Positions 34,681 through 43,309 are shown, counted from the stretch's first letter. The stretch is 64,000 bases of DNA from GCA-2705995 sp048267965 (GCA_048267965.1 JBLWWK010000004.1:1-64000), one strand, 5' to 3'. The notes: generated from the sequence alone by a model not told the origin. Made by a program: numbers and translations.

Positions 34681-35208
34681 TTAAACAGAGCAATTGGCTA
34701 GTTCTAAGTAATTAGGGCGGTCAGAGGCATACTCATGCTCAAATGCTTCTAAAATGCGGTCTTTGTAAATTATAAAAACACCGGGCATTTGCCAACCATC
34801 TCCACGCAAGGTTCCTACTAAATGGCCTTTTAACAAGCCCGCCACAAAGCTTCTCCACCAAACACGTAACCCAAAAACCCTTCTCATATTTCCTTTACCC
34901 AGTCCAAAAGAATGGTACAATTCTAAATCGGGATCACTCACGCGGTGCAACCTGTCTAATTCGTAAATCTGCATCATTTGTGAAGCATACGCCTCGCTGG
35001 TTTGATGCACTAAAACAATGGTCACCCCTGCAGCCTCTATCTCTTGTCGTTTACGGTGTATATCTGCCATAGATTCTCTGCAAAAAGTGCAACCGAAGTG
35101 GCGTAGGAACACGAGCATAACTTTTCCGTGGCTTGATAACTCACGAAGAGAAATCCCTCGGTGGGTTTCGAACCGATTCAGGTTTTTGTATGGAAGTGTT
35201 GCCGTCAT
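34681..35208 (-). CDS. Peroxiredoxin-like (AhpC/TSA, SelL-related) protein
   Basis: Thioredoxin-fold protein of 175 residues. The active site is a CxxC in RHFGCTFCRESM (about residues 40-43), the arrangement of the PRXL2/AhpC-like group rather than classic 2-Cys peroxiredoxins. HRVSDPDLELYHSFGL and MPGVFIIYKDRIL complete the family pattern. It probably reduces peroxides or acts as a redox partner. It lies 17 bases before crtD in the same direction and may be cotranscribed with the pigment operon, consistent with photo-oxidative stress defence. Confidence 0.78.
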   Translation of the reverse strand: MTATLPYKNLNRFETHRGISLRELSSHGKVMLVFLRHFGCTFCRESMADIHRKRQEIEAAGVTIVLVHQTSEAYASQMMQIYELDRLHRVSDPDLELYHSFGLGKGNMRRVFGLRVWWRSFVAGLLKGHLVGTLRGDGWQMPGVFIIYKDRILEAFEHEYASDRPNYLELANCSV

Positions 35209-35309
35209 AAATTAGTTAACCTATTTGCTTGAAAGAAATATACTGGATTTTTGCTAGAGCAGCAGTACGTTAAGTAAAACAACACTGCCCTTATGATTGT
35301 TTGGGTACT

Positions 35310-35876
35310 ATGAGAAACAACAAGAAGTTAAAATGGTTTTTCTTGGGCTGGCTGGCAATTATGATTGTTTTAACGCTGTGGTCTTTCCCAGAACACAAAC
35401 CCTTAAGAAACATCGACTTGCACCCTTTTCATGTTCAAGAAAACGAAGAAATTTATTTCAAAAATATTCGCAGCTATTATTACGATTTTGAACACCGTGA
35501 AGATGCTAATTTTTACATCTATCGGTTAAAAGAAAGAGCCAAAGATTCTTTAACCGCTACCTTGCAATTTGCTATCGTAAATAACTGGCGAAACGATGAA
35601 GCCTATATTCTTACCGAATTACCTTGTTTTCAATGCGCAGAGAGCGGACTTGTTTTTCAAAACTCCAACTCTTCCGACACCCTTTTTCCGCAATTATTTA
35701 ATGCCGAACAACATTGGGATTTGGCTGTAAAAACATACGAGCAACTTACTCAAAACAAGCCTATTTTAATGGTAAATCAGCAACAAAACGCCACTCCCCT
35801 TTTTAACAACGAAATAGAGCGCAAGCAGGCGCTTAGGGTGTTAAAAGATTATTTCAAACTCACTAGCAGGCTATAA
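35310..35876 (+). CDS. Hypothetical membrane-anchored protein
   Basis: A 188-residue protein I do not recognise. The ATG at 35310 gives a short basic segment and one membrane helix (about 8-24, WFFLGWLAIMIVLTLW), then a soluble domain outside the membrane. An FQCAE cysteine and a long polar C-terminal stretch are visible, with no metal or catalytic motif. A TTG nine bases upstream is an alternative start. It is divergent from the peroxiredoxin-like gene and is closed by a strong terminator. Confidence 0.65.
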   Translation: MRNNKKLKWFFLGWLAIMIVLTLWSFPEHKPLRNIDLHPFHVQENEEIYFKNIRSYYYDFEHREDANFYIYRLKERAKDSLTATLQFAIVNNWRNDEAYILTELPCFQCAESGLVFQNSNSSDTLFPQLFNAEQHWDLAVKTYEQLTQNKPILMVNQQQNATPLFNNEIERKQALRVLKDYFKLTSRL

Positions 35877-35888
35877 AGTAAAGCGCAT

Positions 35889-35922
35889 AAAAAAGCCTCG
35901 CACAATGTGCGAGGCTTTTTTT
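35889..35922. terminator. Bidirectional terminator, perfect 9-bp GC-rich stem
   Basis: GCCTCGCAC (35895-35903) pairs with GTGCGAGGC (35907-35915) around AAT, with A6 on the left and T7 on the right. It separates the plus-strand hypothetical gene from the minus-strand LruC-domain gene. Confidence 0.92.
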
Positions 35923-35948
35923 AAACCTAATAACCAAAACTTTATTCT

Positions 35949-37328
35949 CTAGTAGATATTTCCGCTATTAATATAACCTGGCAATGGAAGGTTCCAGTAT
36001 TGGTTGGTTGTACCATTACTTGCTGCCCAGTTAAAGAAGAAGAAATATCCTGAAGTAATTTCTACTTTTTCTTTCATGTGGTCAAAACCACTTACTACGT
36101 TGATTGCCCAAGGTAAGTTATCACTGTTTTTGTAGTAACGACCTGTTGATGGGTTACTATCATCGTTGCCTGTTCCAAAGTAACTAGCATCTGCTAAATC
36201 GGTTGGAGCATAGTTGGGCAAGTGAATTTCTCTACCCCTTGTTTGGTTGGCAAAGATAAACGGGTTAAAGTTCGGAAGATCTAAGTCGTTAGCTGTGTAT
36301 GTATTTGGAGCAAACGTCATTGTAATTGTAATGGTCTGTGTAGGAACCGAAGGAGCCGAAGGCGTTGTGTTTACACCAATTCCAGAACCTGGGTGAGACA
36401 TTACATCGTAAGAATCTTCGAAAACAATAATTGTTGGTTTGCTTTGTCCGTTTTCTAAACCATTAGCCGAAAGGTTTACCAAACCGCTTGTGTTCATACC
36501 AGTTACTGTAATATCTGCTGCATTAACGTTGTTGTTCGCTAACTGAAAACCAAAACCATTGTGGTAACCAGCACCGAAAGCAATTACTTCGAATGTAGCG
36601 AATACTTCTACAACGTAGTTGTTGCTGTTGGTTACTGTTTCAAATTGGTAATCGATTACCAAATCGTTGAAATCGTAATCTCCTTGGCTTGGCCACAAAT
36701 CTTCGTACGCTAAAGTAGCGCTACCACAACATGGCCAGTTGCTAGAAAATGCACGATCTGCATCGTTCGGAAAATCTTCTAAATCGTCTGTAATTCCGTC
36801 TTCATCTGTATCAGGAGTAGCCATACAATTCATAACCTGAGTAAACTCAGCTTGTGTAAATTGCACCATTAAACGGTTAGGACCCGCTTTAACTAAGGTT
36901 CTTTGATCTTGCAAAGAAGTTAACGTGTAAGTAACGGTAAACGAACCTGCTTGGCCATCGCCAATGTTAGATGTGTTATCTAATTTAAAACCATCTATAG
37001 GATCACCACCTAAGTTATGTCCCATATCGATGTTTCCGTAAGAAAAGCTTCCTGCATTTACTGCAACCGAAACATTGCTGTATGTTCCTTGGTCAGCTTC
37101 AATTGAGTAGTGAGATAACTCTTTACAGGTAGGACCCGGACACCCATCGTGCTCAACTCGTAAGTCGATAGAATAAGTACCATTAGGGTTTTGAGTAACC
37201 GCTTCAAGCGTAGTTGTGTATCCTATTCCATGAGATTTGGTAATCTCACAAGATTGTGCTTGGGCTTCGCTAACAAATAAACTAGCTACGGCCACAGAAG
37301 CAACTGCAAATAATTTGTTCAATTTCAT
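35949..37328 (-). CDS. LruC domain-containing secreted protein
   Basis: A 459-residue exported protein. The signal peptide is MKLNKLFAVASVAVASLFVSEAQAQ, from the ATG at 37328; an upstream frame start adds 11 unlikely residues. A calcium-binding DTDEDGITDDLEDFPND segment (about 180-196) resembles thrombospondin type 3 repeats. The LruC core follows, with TLAYEDLWPSQGDYDFNDLV and ASYFGTGNDDSNP. LruC proteins are secreted or surface proteins of unknown role in Bacteroidota and Leptospira. It follows a small lipoprotein gene by 10 bases, so the pair is one transcription unit. A GTAGGAACC core lies at 36340-36348 (VPT). Confidence 0.85.
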   Translation of the reverse strand: MKLNKLFAVASVAVASLFVSEAQAQSCEITKSHGIGYTTTLEAVTQNPNGTYSIDLRVEHDGCPGPTCKELSHYSIEADQGTYSNVSVAVNAGSFSYGNIDMGHNLGGDPIDGFKLDNTSNIGDGQAGSFTVTYTLTSLQDQRTLVKAGPNRLMVQFTQAEFTQVMNCMATPDTDEDGITDDLEDFPNDADRAFSSNWPCCGSATLAYEDLWPSQGDYDFNDLVIDYQFETVTNSNNYVVEVFATFEVIAFGAGYHNGFGFQLANNNVNAADITVTGMNTSGLVNLSANGLENGQSKPTIIVFEDSYDVMSHPGSGIGVNTTPSAPSVPTQTITITMTFAPNTYTANDLDLPNFNPFIFANQTRGREIHLPNYAPTDLADASYFGTGNDDSNPSTGRYYKNSDNLPWAINVVSGFDHMKEKVEITSGYFFFFNWAASNGTTNQYWNLPLPGYINSGNIY

Positions 37329-37338
37329 GGGTTCTAGC

Positions 37339-37719
37339 TTATTGGTTGTAAGTAAATTCAATTAAGTCTTTAGCTTCTACTTCAAACGTACGGTTGTTGA
37401 AGTTTAAAACTAATTTTTCAGTTCCTTGAGGTAAGGTTAAAGAAGTTGTGTAAAGGCTATTCGCTTTTACAAACCCTTTTTCGTAAACACCTCCGTCTAC
37501 AGATTGTACAGAGACAACTGCATCATCTAGAGAGTGTATTTTAATACTTACTTTTTCTGAAGTTTTCCAGTCGAAACTGCTAGAGACTTTAAGATCTTCC
37601 ATAGAGCCACCTTTAACGGTGTTGCCTGAAAAATCGTGTTGGTTATCTTCGTCAGTATCTTTTTGGCAAGAAGCAAAAGCTACCGAACCAACGATGAGTG
37701 CAAATACTAATTTTTTCAT
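37339..37719 (-). CDS. Small lipoprotein paired with LruC gene
   Basis: A 126-residue lipoprotein. The lipobox is FASC at residues 15-18, with a type II signal peptide MKKLVFALIVGSVAFASC. The mature part has a stretch SSSFDWKTSEKVSIKIHSL of the kind usually found near the N-terminus of LruC-domain proteins in other Bacteroidota, followed by a beta-rich domain ending FTYNQ. Here that segment is on its own gene just ahead of the LruC gene. Probably anchored to the outer membrane, perhaps holding its partner; that part is inference. Confidence 0.75.
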   Translation of the reverse strand: MKKLVFALIVGSVAFASCQKDTDEDNQHDFSGNTVKGGSMEDLKVSSSFDWKTSEKVSIKIHSLDDAVVSVQSVDGGVYEKGFVKANSLYTTSLTLPQGTEKLVLNFNNRTFEVEAKDLIEFTYNQ

Positions 37720-37864
37720 TTTGGTTAAATTCTATACAGACCTTTGCAAATCAATGCCCAAACTAAACCGCCCTTGATTATCAAGTATTTACGATTGTGC
37801 CATTTTTGAATTTTGTTTCATTTTGGGAAAACAACAACCGTTAATAAACGTGTTAATAAGTTTT

Positions 37865-39268
37865 TTAACCGCTATAAATGGGCAACTTAACTAACGGCTG
37901 GGTAAACTTTTCGTCTAATTGGGGATAGTTGGCTTCTTGTTGAGCTAAAACAGGTAAATCGGTAGGATCCACTTCTGCCAATTCAGGAAGCCATGTTTTC
38001 ACAAACTTACCATCTCGGTCGTAAACGTGTGCTTGTTTCGCGATGTTGAAATATCGATCTTTTCGAGGGTCGGTTCCTACCCCGCTAATATAGCCCCAGT
38101 TGCACCAATTGCTGCATACATCGTAATCGATCAGTTGGGTTTCGAACCATTGAGCGCCCCATTGCCAGGGAACTTGAAGATCTTTTACAAGAAAGCTCGC
38201 TGCATTTTGTCGGCCGCGGTTACTCATGAAACCGGTGCGCTTTAATTCTTGCATATTGGCATCGATAAAAGGAATACCCGTTTCTGCATTTTTCCATGCT
38301 AAAAAACGATGCCGTTGCTTTGCAGGCGCTGCCGAATCGAGCGTAGAATAACGAGAAGGATCAAAAATCTCATTTCCCATCTTTCTGGAATGAAATCTGA
38401 AAAAATCTCGCCAAAACAATTCAAAAAGAAGCCAGTAGGTGCTTTCGTTCGCTTCCACTTCTTCTTCAAACTTTTTCACTTCCCAATACACTCTTCTAGG
38501 ACTTAAGCATCCATTAGCCAACCAAGCAGACAGTTTAGAACTGTATTCGGTTCCTACTAAACCATTTCTAGTTTTCTTGTATTGAGTTATGTTTTTGGTT
38601 TTCCAGAGGTAATGATGTAACCGCTCAAGGGCTGCATCTTCACCCCCTACAAACGGAAAAGCCGAACGCTGGTCTTTTTGTGGAGGCGAAAGCTGAAACC
38701 AGCTCCAGTCGGGCACTTCAGTAGAAGGCACACGATTAACAAACGAATACGCACTAGCTTGTTTTGCTTCTTCTCGAACCGTAGAATATTTCTCAACTTT
38801 TTTACGAAAAGGCGTAAAAACAGCGGGTATTTCAGCAACCAAAAAAGGTAAATCTGTTGGGTGAAAAAGCGTTAACGTTTCCGAGCTTCTCCACTTTACA
38901 GTTGGCAATGCAGTTTGCGCTTTTTGCTCTATGCGCACCTCTTCGTGAGTATGTTCTTTGGTAAAAAACACTTCAGAAAAAGCGTATTGCGCATGCAATT
39001 GAACCAACTGTTCAGCCGTATTGCCTTGGGCAATTACTAAATGCCCACCGATTTGTTCGAGATTTTTCTGCAGATTTTTTACCGATTCTAGTAGAAACTG
39101 AGTTCTGTACGATCCGGTTTTGGCTTCATCGAAACCATACCGTTTCCAAAACTGTTGATCGAAACAGTAAAAACAAATGATTTGATCTGCAGATTGAGAA
39201 GCTTTTTCAAGGGGTTGTAAGTCGTGCAATCGTAAATCGTTCCGAAACCAAACTAGTGCTGTTTTCAT
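37865..39268 (-). CDS. DASH-type cryptochrome/photolyase
   Basis: FAD-containing photolyase-family protein of 467 residues. The N-terminal alpha/beta antenna domain begins ALVWFRNDLRLHDLQPL; the FAD domain begins near NGLVGTEYSSKLSAWLANG and includes CLSPRRVYWEVKKFE, LFELFWRDFFRFH, MSNRGRQNAASFLVKDL and DYDVCSNWCNWGYISGVGTD. These are DASH signatures. DASH proteins repair cyclobutane dimers in single-stranded DNA and may signal. Two core repeats fall in the gene, at 38072 and 38549, both in the VGT phase. First of two neighbouring photolyase-family genes. Confidence 0.9.
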   Translation of the reverse strand: MKTALVWFRNDLRLHDLQPLEKASQSADQIICFYCFDQQFWKRYGFDEAKTGSYRTQFLLESVKNLQKNLEQIGGHLVIAQGNTAEQLVQLHAQYAFSEVFFTKEHTHEEVRIEQKAQTALPTVKWRSSETLTLFHPTDLPFLVAEIPAVFTPFRKKVEKYSTVREEAKQASAYSFVNRVPSTEVPDWSWFQLSPPQKDQRSAFPFVGGEDAALERLHHYLWKTKNITQYKKTRNGLVGTEYSSKLSAWLANGCLSPRRVYWEVKKFEEEVEANESTYWLLFELFWRDFFRFHSRKMGNEIFDPSRYSTLDSAAPAKQRHRFLAWKNAETGIPFIDANMQELKRTGFMSNRGRQNAASFLVKDLQVPWQWGAQWFETQLIDYDVCSNWCNWGYISGVGTDPRKDRYFNIAKQAHVYDRDGKFVKTWLPELAEVDPTDLPVLAQQEANYPQLDEKFTQPLVKLPIYSG

Positions 39269-39604
39269 TAATCATTTCTTTTCAATTATACAAATGAGAA
39301 AAGAAATGGTTTTCGCACTACAAATAGCCTTCCTTTACAGGAATGACGCTACATGGAAAAGACTGGTTACCGTAAGCGCTCCGATTAAAATAATTACTAG
39401 GTTTTTCATTATATTGTCATATTCTATAACGATAACGCCAGGTTACTTTAAATGGTTGGGTGTGTTATTTAACTATTTTATTTCTCCTACACCGCTCACT
39501 GCAATACTTAACTGTATCCCAGTTCTTTGCCCACTTTTTTCTCCATGTAAATTTTTTGTTACAAACGCAGCAGATTTTCTCCGGAAGATGTGGTTTTCGA
39601 TAAA
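39269..39604. other. Intergenic region without a gene
   Basis: About 336 bases between two minus-strand photolyase-family genes. A plus-strand reading frame (39294-39650) exists but has the composition of a chance frame, is hydrophobic throughout without a clear signal peptide, and runs into the next gene antisense. No hairpin with a T-run and no exact core repeat were seen. Confidence 0.5.
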
Positions 39605-41089
39605 TCATACTTTTCTATTCGGTGTTGTATGCACAGATAAAATGCGTTGATTTTCTGTTCTCACTTTTTCCCATTTTCGGGCTTTCCATAATTTCTCTCT
39701 AGCGTGTTTTCCGCTTTTCTCTAATTCTACCAGTGGCCCGTAATAATCTCTCTCTACCGAAAAATCGATTAACTGTTGCTCAAGAGGCGGAATTTTCCAT
39801 GGTTCGTGAATGTATTCTTTGGGTAAATTTCTCAACTCAGGAACCCATTTTTTAATGAACTCCCCATCCGGATCGTGATCCATCGATTGCTTTATCGGAT
39901 TATAAATTCGAATGGTATTGATACCGGTTAAACCCGCTTGCATCTGAATTTGCGCATAATGGATACCGGGCTCAAAATCTAAAAATTGTTGAGCTAAATA
40001 TTCTGCTGCTTGTGGCCAAGGCTGCCACAAATGATGCGCATAAAAACTCACTACCATAGCACGCATTCTAAAATTTAAATAGCCTGTTTCTTTCACCGCT
40101 CGCATGCAAGCATCTACTAACGGATACCCCGTTTTTCCTTCTTTCCATGCTTCGAAATAACGAGGGCGAAAAGTTGGAGACAATTCTGCATAGCCTTTAT
40201 TGTAGGTAGAATATTCCATCTCACATTCCGACTCAAATTTTTGAATGAAATGACAATGCCACCTCAATCTCGAGGCAAAATTGACCAATGCTCGTTTGTT
40301 CTTGTGTTCTTTTTTCGCTTCTAAATAAGCCTGATAAACGGTTCTCACCGAAATATTTCCCCATGCTAAATATGCAGATAATCGGCTGCAGCTTTTACGA
40401 CTAGCAGTTGGTTTAGAGATGTGCCAAGAATAATTTACCGATCGCTTTTCATAAAAAGACTGCATGTACCGAAGCGCTACCGAAGTACCTCCCGGCTGAA
40501 AATCCGGTGATTTTATTTTCCACTCGGTAGGAACCGATGATTCGTTGAGTTGAAATTTAAACTCTTCTGGCAAATTCACCGCTTTCAGACGCAAGAAATC
40601 TGGGTGACATTGAGGTTGATGCATCAAGTGATGCCATTCTTTGCTCCAATCGAGACGTTGTTTTCTACCCCGTTGTACTCCCATTTGCGCAAACTCAAGC
40701 CAGTTGATCTCCTTTTCTTGAAGCCATTTTTTCACAGCAAGATCTCGTTGAAAAGTGAGCTGGATTCCCGTTTCTTGATGAGAAAACAACTCTTTGATCG
40801 AATAGAAGTTACTGAGCTCTTCGAGCACTTCGAGCATTTCGGCTTGTACTATTTGAATAGTGGCATTATGCGATTGCAAAAACCGATTCATGTCTTGCAA
40901 GCCTTGGTACACAAACCGCCAATGACGCAAATCGTGCTGTGGTGCGTTCAATAAAGAAGGCTCAAAAACATAGAGCAAAAGAACAGGCAGGCCGCTTTCG
41001 ATGGCTTTTTGCAACGGCTCATGATCGAGCCAACGAACGTCTCTCTTTAACCAAACTATATTTATGGCTTGCTTGCACACTTTGTACAA
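39605..41089 (-). CDS. Cryptochrome/photolyase-family protein, divergent FAD pocket
   Basis: FAD-binding photolyase-family protein of 494 residues. The antenna domain begins INIVWLKRDVRWLDHEPL, and the FAD domain contains SRLSAYLAWGNISVRTVY, HCHFIQKFESE, TGYPLVDACMRAVKETGYL, NFRMRAMVVSFYAHHL and RIYNPIKQ. The segment that in CPD photolyases carries the FAD-N5 asparagine and the inner tryptophan reads FEPGIHYAQIQMQAGL, so both look replaced. Function may be repair of another lesion or light sensing. The start is a TTG at 41089; a GTG at 41080 is also possible. A GGTAGGAACC repeat is at 40526-40535 (VPT). Confidence 0.85.
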   Translation of the reverse strand: MYKVCKQAINIVWLKRDVRWLDHEPLQKAIESGLPVLLLYVFEPSLLNAPQHDLRHWRFVYQGLQDMNRFLQSHNATIQIVQAEMLEVLEELSNFYSIKELFSHQETGIQLTFQRDLAVKKWLQEKEINWLEFAQMGVQRGRKQRLDWSKEWHHLMHQPQCHPDFLRLKAVNLPEEFKFQLNESSVPTEWKIKSPDFQPGGTSVALRYMQSFYEKRSVNYSWHISKPTASRKSCSRLSAYLAWGNISVRTVYQAYLEAKKEHKNKRALVNFASRLRWHCHFIQKFESECEMEYSTYNKGYAELSPTFRPRYFEAWKEGKTGYPLVDACMRAVKETGYLNFRMRAMVVSFYAHHLWQPWPQAAEYLAQQFLDFEPGIHYAQIQMQAGLTGINTIRIYNPIKQSMDHDPDGEFIKKWVPELRNLPKEYIHEPWKIPPLEQQLIDFSVERDYYGPLVELEKSGKHAREKLWKARKWEKVRTENQRILSVHTTPNRKV

Positions 41090-41101
41090 ACAACACGCGA
41101 A

Positions 41102-41914
41102 CTATTCGGTTTTAGAAAACGGCTGTATTCTCCAAGAAAATCCTACGTTAAAATACAAACTATTCCAATTATGGTTAACTGCATCGGTTCCAAAATCTAG
41201 ATCGAACTGCATATTGGGCCGTAATAAATAAGTGGTTCCCGCTTCTAAATAAACCGAACCTTTTTCATTGTTTTCGATGTTTTTACCAAATTGTTGGTAA
41301 GCGGTTCCTACAAAAACGCCCCAAGAATCGGTAGCGCTATAGCCAACGTTAAGGGTGGTAATTACATCGGGTTTTGAGCTTGCGGATGGTAAAAACAGCA
41401 CAAAAGATGGATTAATTGAAATTTTATCGTAGACCGTTTTATTGGCTGTAAGCAAAAACTCTGGCAAAGCGTCTTTTAGGTCTTCTGCTGTTTCACCTAC
41501 AGGAATTCGATAAAACAAACCAGCGGTTAGGTCGGGCAACGTGTTCGTTTCTGATAGAATTTGATAGCGGGTTCCTACCCGTAACGAATTGAACGAATTT
41601 TGATATTCTTCGCTGTTTTCTCGCCAATTAACCACCGAAAAACCGTAGTTAACATCAGAACTAACTTCCACTTTTTTCAGCAAGCCGTAACGCAATTGCG
41701 CTACATGATTGTGTTGCTGAAAAGTGCCTCTATTATTGAGACCTGCTATTGCATTCGCTACTCCGGTTTCTAGCTGTAAGTAATCGGTAGGAACCACTCT
41801 GGCACTGTAACTCAAGCCCGGCCGATCGGTGATTAATGCAGGTTCTGATTGTGACCATGCTAATGATCTCCCAAAAAGTAAAAGAAGAATGAGTAAAGTT
41901 CGAGTTGCCGCCAT
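41102..41914 (-). CDS. Outer-membrane transporter-like barrel protein
   Basis: A 270-residue secreted barrel protein. The signal peptide ends about residue 21 (LAWSQ). The mature chain begins with the pattern EPALITDRPGLSYSA, typical of the 'MetA-pathway of phenol degradation, putative outer membrane' family (PF13557). It alternates strands to the end FNVGFSWRIQPF. Role unknown. It lies 12 bases upstream of the cryptochrome gene on the same strand and may be cotranscribed. It is unusually rich in the core repeat: exact copies at 41303, 41570 and 41786. Confidence 0.75.
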   Translation of the reverse strand: MAATRTLLILLLLFGRSLAWSQSEPALITDRPGLSYSARVVPTDYLQLETGVANAIAGLNNRGTFQQHNHVAQLRYGLLKKVEVSSDVNYGFSVVNWRENSEEYQNSFNSLRVGTRYQILSETNTLPDLTAGLFYRIPVGETAEDLKDALPEFLLTANKTVYDKISINPSFVLFLPSASSKPDVITTLNVGYSATDSWGVFVGTAYQQFGKNIENNEKGSVYLEAGTTYLLRPNMQFDLDFGTDAVNHNWNSLYFNVGFSWRIQPFSKTE

Positions 41915-42013
41915 AGAAGAAAAAGTAAAAAATTCTGCACAAAGAGAAGGAACAAATTTTATATGTCAACGTTTTGTTTATTATTTGCAGCTTTTAAATA
42001 AACACAATTGAGC

Positions 42014-42805
42014 ATGATTTCTTCTATTAAAGAAGTTCAAGAAACGTTGGTAAAACAACAAGAAATACTACTCAACCACCCTCTTTACCAAGCTCTAGAA
42101 GACATAGACGATATTCGCATTTTTCAGCAATACCATGTTTTTGCGGTTTGGGATTTTATGAGTTTGCTAAAAGCTCTTCAGAAAAATATTACCAGCGTTA
42201 AAACTCCTTGGCTGCCCGAATATCCGGCTAGTTTAAGACGATTGATTAACGAAATTGTGTTAGAAGAAGAAACCGATACCAATTTAAAGGGTGAATATGT
42301 TAGCCATTACGAGCTGTATTTAGAAGCCATGCAAGAAGCTGGCGCTCATACTGAAATGATTCATCGTTTTATTGGCGAGATAAATACGGCAGGTTGTTTT
42401 CAAGAGAATTTACACCAACTTCCAGTTGAAATTTGCAACTTTTTAAAGTTCACTTTTGGAACTATCGACACCAACGAATTACACCGCATTGCCAGCGCCT
42501 TTACCTTTGGTAGAGAAGATCTAATTCCTGGCATGTTTAAAGAGTTGGTAAAAGATGTTGAAAGCCGCTATCCCGGCAAGCTCACCACTTATGTTTACTA
42601 TCTAGACCGCCATATTGAATTAGACGATGGAGTTCATGGTCCGTTAGCTTACAAGATGATTGAAATGCTTTGTGGCAAGGATGAACAAAAGTGGCTAGAA
42701 GTGGCTGAAACAGCCAAAATGGCTTTGAAGCAGCGCATTGTTTTGTGGGATCACATATTAAAACAAGTGAAATCTGCAAAAGAAAGTAAAGCGGTTCCTG
42801 CCTAG
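42014..42805 (+). CDS. DUF3050 domain protein
   Basis: A 263-residue soluble protein of the DUF3050 family; function unknown. The pattern includes LNHPLYQALEDIDDIRIFQQ, HVFAVWDFMSLLKALQ, LVKDVESRYPGKLTTYVYYL and HIELDDGVHGPLAYKMIE. The scattered His/Glu residues in helices (EEETDTN, HYELYLEAM, HIELDDGVHG) could bind metal, as in haem-oxygenase-like di-iron folds, but that is inference. The ATG at 42014 is preferred to a TTG two codons upstream. The stop overlaps the convergent gene's stop through the palindrome CTAG. Confidence 0.75.
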   Translation: MISSIKEVQETLVKQQEILLNHPLYQALEDIDDIRIFQQYHVFAVWDFMSLLKALQKNITSVKTPWLPEYPASLRRLINEIVLEEETDTNLKGEYVSHYELYLEAMQEAGAHTEMIHRFIGEINTAGCFQENLHQLPVEICNFLKFTFGTIDTNELHRIASAFTFGREDLIPGMFKELVKDVESRYPGKLTTYVYYLDRHIELDDGVHGPLAYKMIEMLCGKDEQKWLEVAETAKMALKQRIVLWDHILKQVKSAKESKAVPA

Positions 42806-43197
42806 ATTAACCGCTCTAGCTGATTACAATACCTTTCTATCAACATTTGTATAATGCGCTTGTTGCATTCGCTTCTGTGCGTAAAATAAAAGTGTAGTTC
42901 TTGCTCTGTGAGCAAGGCTACAATTAAATGCTGCAACTCTCTTCTAAACGGATGATCGTTCTGTATATAATCTCTAATCATCTGCTTTTGCACTTTCTGA
43001 TTAAAGGCTTTAAACGGCTTCTTTCTATCTTTTATATAATTCTTAAGCACACTAATAAGTGCTGCATTTTGGAACTTTAAAACAGGACGAAGCGTCTTGT
43101 TTTGAAATAGCTCTTCCTCACTCTCTGCCTCGTGAACATCTTTTATTTCTGGACGCATTTCTAACAACCACTCATCTCTTCCACTTAACTCTTTCAT
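42802..43197 (-). CDS. Conserved Bacteroidota hypothetical protein
   Basis: A 131-residue basic, helical protein from the ATG at 43197; a TTG at 43224 would add nine residues. The start MKELSGRDEWLLEMRPEIK with the following FQNKTLRPVLKFQNAALI is, as I recall, a pattern seen in Bacteroidota proteins often mislabelled 'glyoxalase'. No VOC metal-binding motif is present, so that label is not supported. Function unknown. It converges on DUF3050 with the two TAG stops overlapping in CTAG (42802-42805). Confidence 0.65.
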   Translation of the reverse strand: MKELSGRDEWLLEMRPEIKDVHEAESEEELFQNKTLRPVLKFQNAALISVLKNYIKDRKKPFKAFNQKVQKQMIRDYIQNDHPFRRELQHLIVALLTEQELHFYFTHRSECNKRIIQMLIERYCNQLERLI

Positions 43198-43256
43198 ACA
43201 ATCAATAACATCGCTTATTTTCAATTTGTTCTGAAAGATTCGAAATGTTATATCAC

Positions 43257-43289
43257 AAAAAAAGGGAGGTTTAAAAACCTCCCTTTTTC
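43257..43289 (-). terminator. Terminator of the 917-residue T9SS gene
   Basis: GGGAGGTT (43264-43271) pairs with AACCTCCC (43276-43283), with A7 to the left and T5 to the right. It lies just past the 3' end of the minus-strand gene at 43310, where the A-run reads as a T-tract on that strand. Confidence 0.85.
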
Positions 43290-43309
43290 AAAAGCTATTT
43301 TGAAAAGAA

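Noticed and set aside
36351..36360. GAAGGAGCC, GGAACCTACC (22632) and GTGGGAACC (56611) as further copies of the decamer
   Set aside because: They miss core bases outside the tolerated positions 2 and 7, so I did not count them. GGTAGGAACA (2699, and 26669 reversed) and GGTTCCTAT/A forms (1098, 7720, 13770) were also left out of the count.
39294..39650. Plus-strand 118-residue frame between the two photolyase-family genes
   Set aside because: It is hydrophobic throughout without a family pattern, overlaps the 3' end of the neighbouring gene antisense, and has no promoter or coding signature.
42802..43197. Annotation as glyoxalase
   Set aside because: No metal-binding His/Glu pattern of the VOC fold is present and the chain is helical and basic; the label is a database carry-over.
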